From contig NZ_CP109078.1 in the NCBI RefSeq assembly GCF_035917455.1, positions 310,001-374,000 of the forward strand: 64,000 bases of DNA. Direction: 5' to 3'. This DNA is from Micromonospora sp. NBC_01796. Its GTDB lineage: Bacteria > Actinomycetota > Actinomycetes > Mycobacteriales > Micromonosporaceae. Below are positions 60,970 through 64,000 of the stretch, one piece after another; position 1 is the first letter of the stretch, and each line of letters starts with the position of its first letter. The notes beneath the pieces are model-generated. The model was not told the DNA's origin. It searched no databases and saw only the letters and a program-made list of their open reading frames with translations. The position numbers were made by a program, and so were the translations under genes.

Positions 60970-63503
60970 CCGGCTTCCGGCCCGTCGTTGACGCGGGACC
61001 CGTCCGGTCCGACCGCCACCCCGGAACCGTCCGGTGCGAGGGCCAGGCCGGCACCGTCCGGTGCGAGGGCCAGGCCGGCGCCGTCCGGGCCGACGGCCAG
61101 GGCGGACCAGCGTTCGGCGAAGGGGTGCGGGCGTACCGGGCCGCCCCAGAGCCGGCCCTGGCCGAGTACCACCCCGAGGGTCTCCAGCACCCCGCGCTGG
61201 GTCGGGGTCTCGACCCCCTCGGCGACCACGGTCAGCCGGAGCGCGCTGCTCATCGCGACCACCGCCCGGACGATCTCCTCGTCCTCCGGGTTGCCGCCGA
61301 GCCCGGCGACGAACGCCCGGTCGACCTTCACCCCGGTCACCGGGTGCCGGCGCAGGTAGCCCAGCGCGGAGTAGCCGGTGCCGAAGTCGTCGACCACGAT
61401 CCGTACGCCCATCCGGCGCAGTTCGAACAGGACCGAGTCGGTGCCGGCGGACGGGTCGACCATCACCGACTCGGTGATCTCCAGGACCACCACCCCGGTC
61501 GGTACGTCGTGCCGCAGCAGCGACTCGGCGATGCTGTCCGGCAGACCGGGGTCGCGCAGTTGCCGGGGCGACACGTTGACCGAGATCCAGAACTCGTCGT
61601 CCACCACACCGTCGGCCCGCCAGTCGGCGAGCTGCCGCAGCGCCTCGTCCAGCACCCACCGGCCGATGGCGGCGATCAGTCCGGTGTCCTCGGCGATGGA
61701 GATGAAGTCCAGCGGTGAGACCGCGCCCCGTACCGGGTGGTCCCACCGGAGCAGCGCCTCCGCGCCGACCAGCCGCCCGCCGCGCAGTTCGACGATCGGC
61801 TGGTAGACCAGGTGGAGCTGCTCCTTGGCCAGGGCATGCCGGAGTGCGAACTCGATCTCGACCCGGTCGCGTACCCGGTCGCGCATCGAGGTGTCGAACA
61901 GGGCCCACTTGCCCGGCCCCTCGGCCTTCGCGTGGTACATCGCGATGTCCGCGTCGCGCATCAACGACTCGGCGGTCACCGGTGCCGCGTCGTGCTGCTC
62001 GGCCGCCGCCGCCGTGGGCAGGCCGCCCCATCCGCCGGTGCTGCCGGTGGTTGCGTCCGGGTCGTGCGCCAGCTCGTCCGGGGTGCCGGTCGGCTCGCCC
62101 GTCGTCGCGAGGACCGTGGTGCCGACCATGCCGACGGACGTGCTGACCACCACCTCGATCCCGCCGACCTGCAACGGTGCGGCGAACGAGCCGAGGATCC
62201 GTTCGGCGAGCGCGACCGCCTCGTCGCGGGTGCCGCTGAGCACGACCACGAACTCGTCCCCACCGACCCGGGCGACGATCGCCGCCGCCGGCACCAGCGC
62301 CCGCAACCGCTTGCCGACCTCGACGATGAGCTGGTCGCCGGTGTCGTGGCCCCACGAGTCGTTGACCATCTTGAAGCCGTCGAGGTCGAGGAAGTACACC
62401 CAGATCCCGGTCGGGACGGCCGCCGCCCGGCGCAGCAGCCGGCCGACCTCGCGCGACAGCGCCCGCCGGTTCGGCAGCCCGGTCAGCGGATCGTGGGTGG
62501 CGTGGTGCTCGTAGCGGCGTTGGGCGGTGGCATATCCCTGCACCGCCGACACCGCGCGGACCAGCAGCAACGCCACCATGGTCGCCCCGGCGAACGCGGG
62601 AACCAGCCGTTCGACCGACGTCGGCCGGTCGAGTACGGCGATCAGCACGAACGGCGCGGCCAGCGCCGGGCAGATCAGCAGCAGCCTCGGCCAGGACCAG
62701 GCCTGCACCGGCAGCGGCATGGCCCGGCCCAGGAACACCACCGAGGGGTGCAGTGCGGCGGCACCGACCATGGCGAAGCCGAGCAGGAACGGCAGGTCCA
62801 GGATCGGTGCACCGGAGAGGGTGCCGTACAGCCCGACGATCGCGTACGCCAGGTCACCGAGGAGCAGCGACGACATCATGGCGACCAGCAGCCAGTAGCT
62901 GGGCCGGCGGGCGGCGGTGGTGAAGGCGAGGTTGACCAGGAGCAGGAGCAGCACCACGTCGAAGACCGGGTACGTGCCGGCGAGCGCCGAGACCATCACC
63001 GGTCGGCCCTGGATCGACGCCGCCGGTACGGCGAGCAGCAGCAGCGATACGCAGGCCGCGCCGAGGCAGACGATGAGGCCGTCGATGACGGCGTGCCGTT
63101 CCAGCCCTCCCCTGGCCCGGAGCAGCCCGCCCACGCCGAGGATCATCAACAGGTAGCCGGGCACAGTGAACGCGTCGGCGGCCAGGGCGGACAGTCCGCT
63201 CCGGTCCGCGGCCCAGGGTCGGACCAACGCCCCGACCAGGAACAACGAGCTGGCCGCACTGAGCAGGTACCAGGGGTGGCGGGGCACGGCGCGGTGCCAC
63301 CAGGGCCCGATCACCAGGACGACGGCCGTACCGACGCCCACCGCGCCGAACAGGGCGGCGCCGAGTCGGTCGGAAAGGTTGGCGGCGTACAGCAGGGCGA
63401 CGGCGACCCCGGCGGCGAGGAACGCCACCGAGCCGGACGCGGAGGCCCGGTCGACCGGGGTCGAGCGTCGCATCGAGATCGCCCCCAGCGAACCTTCCGT
63501 CAT
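60936..63503 (-). CDS. Membrane GGDEF-EAL protein (c-di-GMP turnover)
   Basis: An 855-residue protein with about eight or nine N-terminal membrane helices (to about residue 310), a GGDEF domain (motif RVGGDEFVVV near 413) and an EAL domain (GAEALLRWDHP near 578, DDFGTGYSALGYLRRHP later). Both active-site motifs look intact, so it may make or break c-di-GMP. A Thr/Gly-rich insert follows the GGDEF motif, and the C-terminus has tandem 9-residue repeats. Start at ATG 63503. Confidence 0.93.
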   Translation of the reverse strand: MTEGSLGAISMRRSTPVDRASASGSVAFLAAGVAVALLYAANLSDRLGAALFGAVGVGTAVVLVIGPWWHRAVPRHPWYLLSAASSLFLVGALVRPWAADRSGLSALAADAFTVPGYLLMILGVGGLLRARGGLERHAVIDGLIVCLGAACVSLLLLAVPAASIQGRPVMVSALAGTYPVFDVVLLLLLVNLAFTTAARRPSYWLLVAMMSSLLLGDLAYAIVGLYGTLSGAPILDLPFLLGFAMVGAAALHPSVVFLGRAMPLPVQAWSWPRLLLICPALAAPFVLIAVLDRPTSVERLVPAFAGATMVALLLVRAVSAVQGYATAQRRYEHHATHDPLTGLPNRRALSREVGRLLRRAAAVPTGIWVYFLDLDGFKMVNDSWGHDTGDQLIVEVGKRLRALVPAAAIVARVGGDEFVVVLSGTRDEAVALAERILGSFAAPLQVGGIEVVVSTSVGMVGTTVLATTGEPTGTPDELAHDPDATTGSTGGWGGLPTAAAAEQHDAAPVTAESLMRDADIAMYHAKAEGPGKWALFDTSMRDRVRDRVEIEFALRHALAKEQLHLVYQPIVELRGGRLVGAEALLRWDHPVRGAVSPLDFISIAEDTGLIAAIGRWVLDEALRQLADWRADGVVDDEFWISVNVSPRQLRDPGLPDSIAESLLRHDVPTGVVVLEITESVMVDPSAGTDSVLFELRRMGVRIVVDDFGTGYSALGYLRRHPVTGVKVDRAFVAGLGGNPEDEEIVRAVVAMSSALRLTVVAEGVETPTQRGVLETLGVVLGQGRLWGGPVRPHPFAERWSALAVGPDGAGLALAPDGAGLALAPDGSGVAVGPDGSRVNDGPEAGQADSGGSNSQ
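61026..61106 (-). repeat. 27-bp tandem repeat in the GGDEF-EAL gene
   Basis: Units at 61026-61052 and 61053-61079 are nearly identical, with a degraded third to about 61106. On the coding strand they encode repeats like LALAPDGAG near the C-terminus. Confidence 0.85.
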
Positions 63504-63762
63504 CTGACCGACCAGCAGGCGCACCACGCTACCAACCGGATCATCCGACGTGCTGTGGATGATCGACTGGACTTGGTGGGCCGATCGGATGAGTAACGCA
63601 CTGCCTGTGCGATCACGCACGACAACTACCCCGAACGCCGGGCGCGGAATCCCGTTCCGCGCTCGTCGGGCGATCTAGGGACAACGGAGCGATTTGGGGT
63701 GGTCTATGGTGTCCGGGTCGAGCCCACGGGGGGTTCGTAACGGCTCCGAACGGAGAACTAAC

Positions 63763-64000
63763 TTGTCCACCACGGTGAATCGCAGGACCGCACTGGGTTT
63801 CGGCACGGCGGCAACGGCAGGGCTGGTGTTCGGCACCGGCAGCGGCGCCTCGGCCGCGAACACGTCCGACCGGGGTGCGGCCACGGACACCCTCGGACCG
63901 GCCGAGCACCGGGTCGGGAAGATCTACTACCGGGCCTCGACCGAGGCGGGCGGGACCTGGCGGGCCCGGATCAGCGTCAACGCCCCCGACGGCAGCGCTC
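63763..64000 (+). CDS. Tat-exported protein, N-terminal part
   Basis: The gene runs off the window. The first residues carry a twin-arginine signal (VNRRTALGFGTAATAGLVFG and on to SGASA), then a mature part beginning ANTSDRGAATDTLGPAEHR and IYYRASTEAGGTWRARI. A TTG start at 63763 has GGAGA upstream; GTG 63775 is an alternative. Exported folded through Tat, perhaps an enzyme with a cofactor. Family not determinable from this piece. Confidence 0.72.
   Translation, partial: MSTTVNRRTALGFGTAATAGLVFGTGSGASAANTSDRGAATDTLGPAEHRVGKIYYRASTEAGGTWRARISVNAPDGSA

Overview
The window is a 64-kb piece of a high-GC actinobacterial chromosome. Strongly GC-ending codons, frequent GTG starts, 1- to 4-bp start/stop overlaps, a class F sortase, an F420-type PPOX oxidoreductase, a DUF3516 helicase and an actinobacterial sdhCAB operon all fit. 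The style suggests Micromonosporaceae, but that placement is inference. I see no rRNA, tRNA or CRISPR array.

Layout. 0.2-9.7 kb: an M43-type metalloprotease, a DUF6343-gabD-Na+/H+ antiporter-UBP zinc-finger cluster, an SGNH hydrolase and cell-envelope proteins. 10-18.6 kb: housekeeping genes (PAC2 protein, exonuclease III, trmB, a DUF3516 helicase) around a sortase locus. 18.7-22.3 kb: a small membrane protein, a phosphotransferase, an unknown protein and a methyltransferase, separated by large hairpins. 22.4-26.4 kb: an iron-siderophore ABC importer transcribed leftward from a recognisable iron box. 27.6-31.8 kb: HrpA helicase. 32-43 kb: a LacI regulator divergent from a cupin gene, a pyrimidine/HMP-type ABC importer followed by an NCS1 permease, and a 1,149-residue secreted ThuA/sugar-dehydrogenase/PKD fusion. 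LacI-type palindromes recur upstream of several of these genes. 43-48.8 kb: a PIN/RHH toxin-antitoxin pair, an epimerase-like gene, a flippase-like membrane protein and a kinase-like gene.

48.8-55.9 kb is the accessory part. An IS3-family element has landed in a 64-codon gene; its 3-bp target duplication can be read directly, and removing the insert restores the frame. Next come a pentapeptide-repeat remnant and a toxin gene of the SCP1.201/DddA-like cytidine deaminase type. That gene is broken by an 8-bp tandem duplication but still followed by an overlapping Imm1-type immunity gene. Then comes an operon of six small, mostly Cys-containing proteins, most joined by 4-bp overlaps. It diverges from an XRE regulator that is followed by a UTRA-domain protein. 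This small-protein operon is the best candidate for an undescribed system.

55.9-64 kb returns to core functions: a LysR regulator divergent from sdhCAB, a GNAT-like protein, a large membrane GGDEF-EAL protein and the start of a Tat-exported protein cut by the window edge. Recurring non-coding structure includes two copies of a 42-bp palindrome 12.7 kb apart, several perfect 13- to 21-bp hairpins between convergent genes, and short tandem repeats at gene ends.
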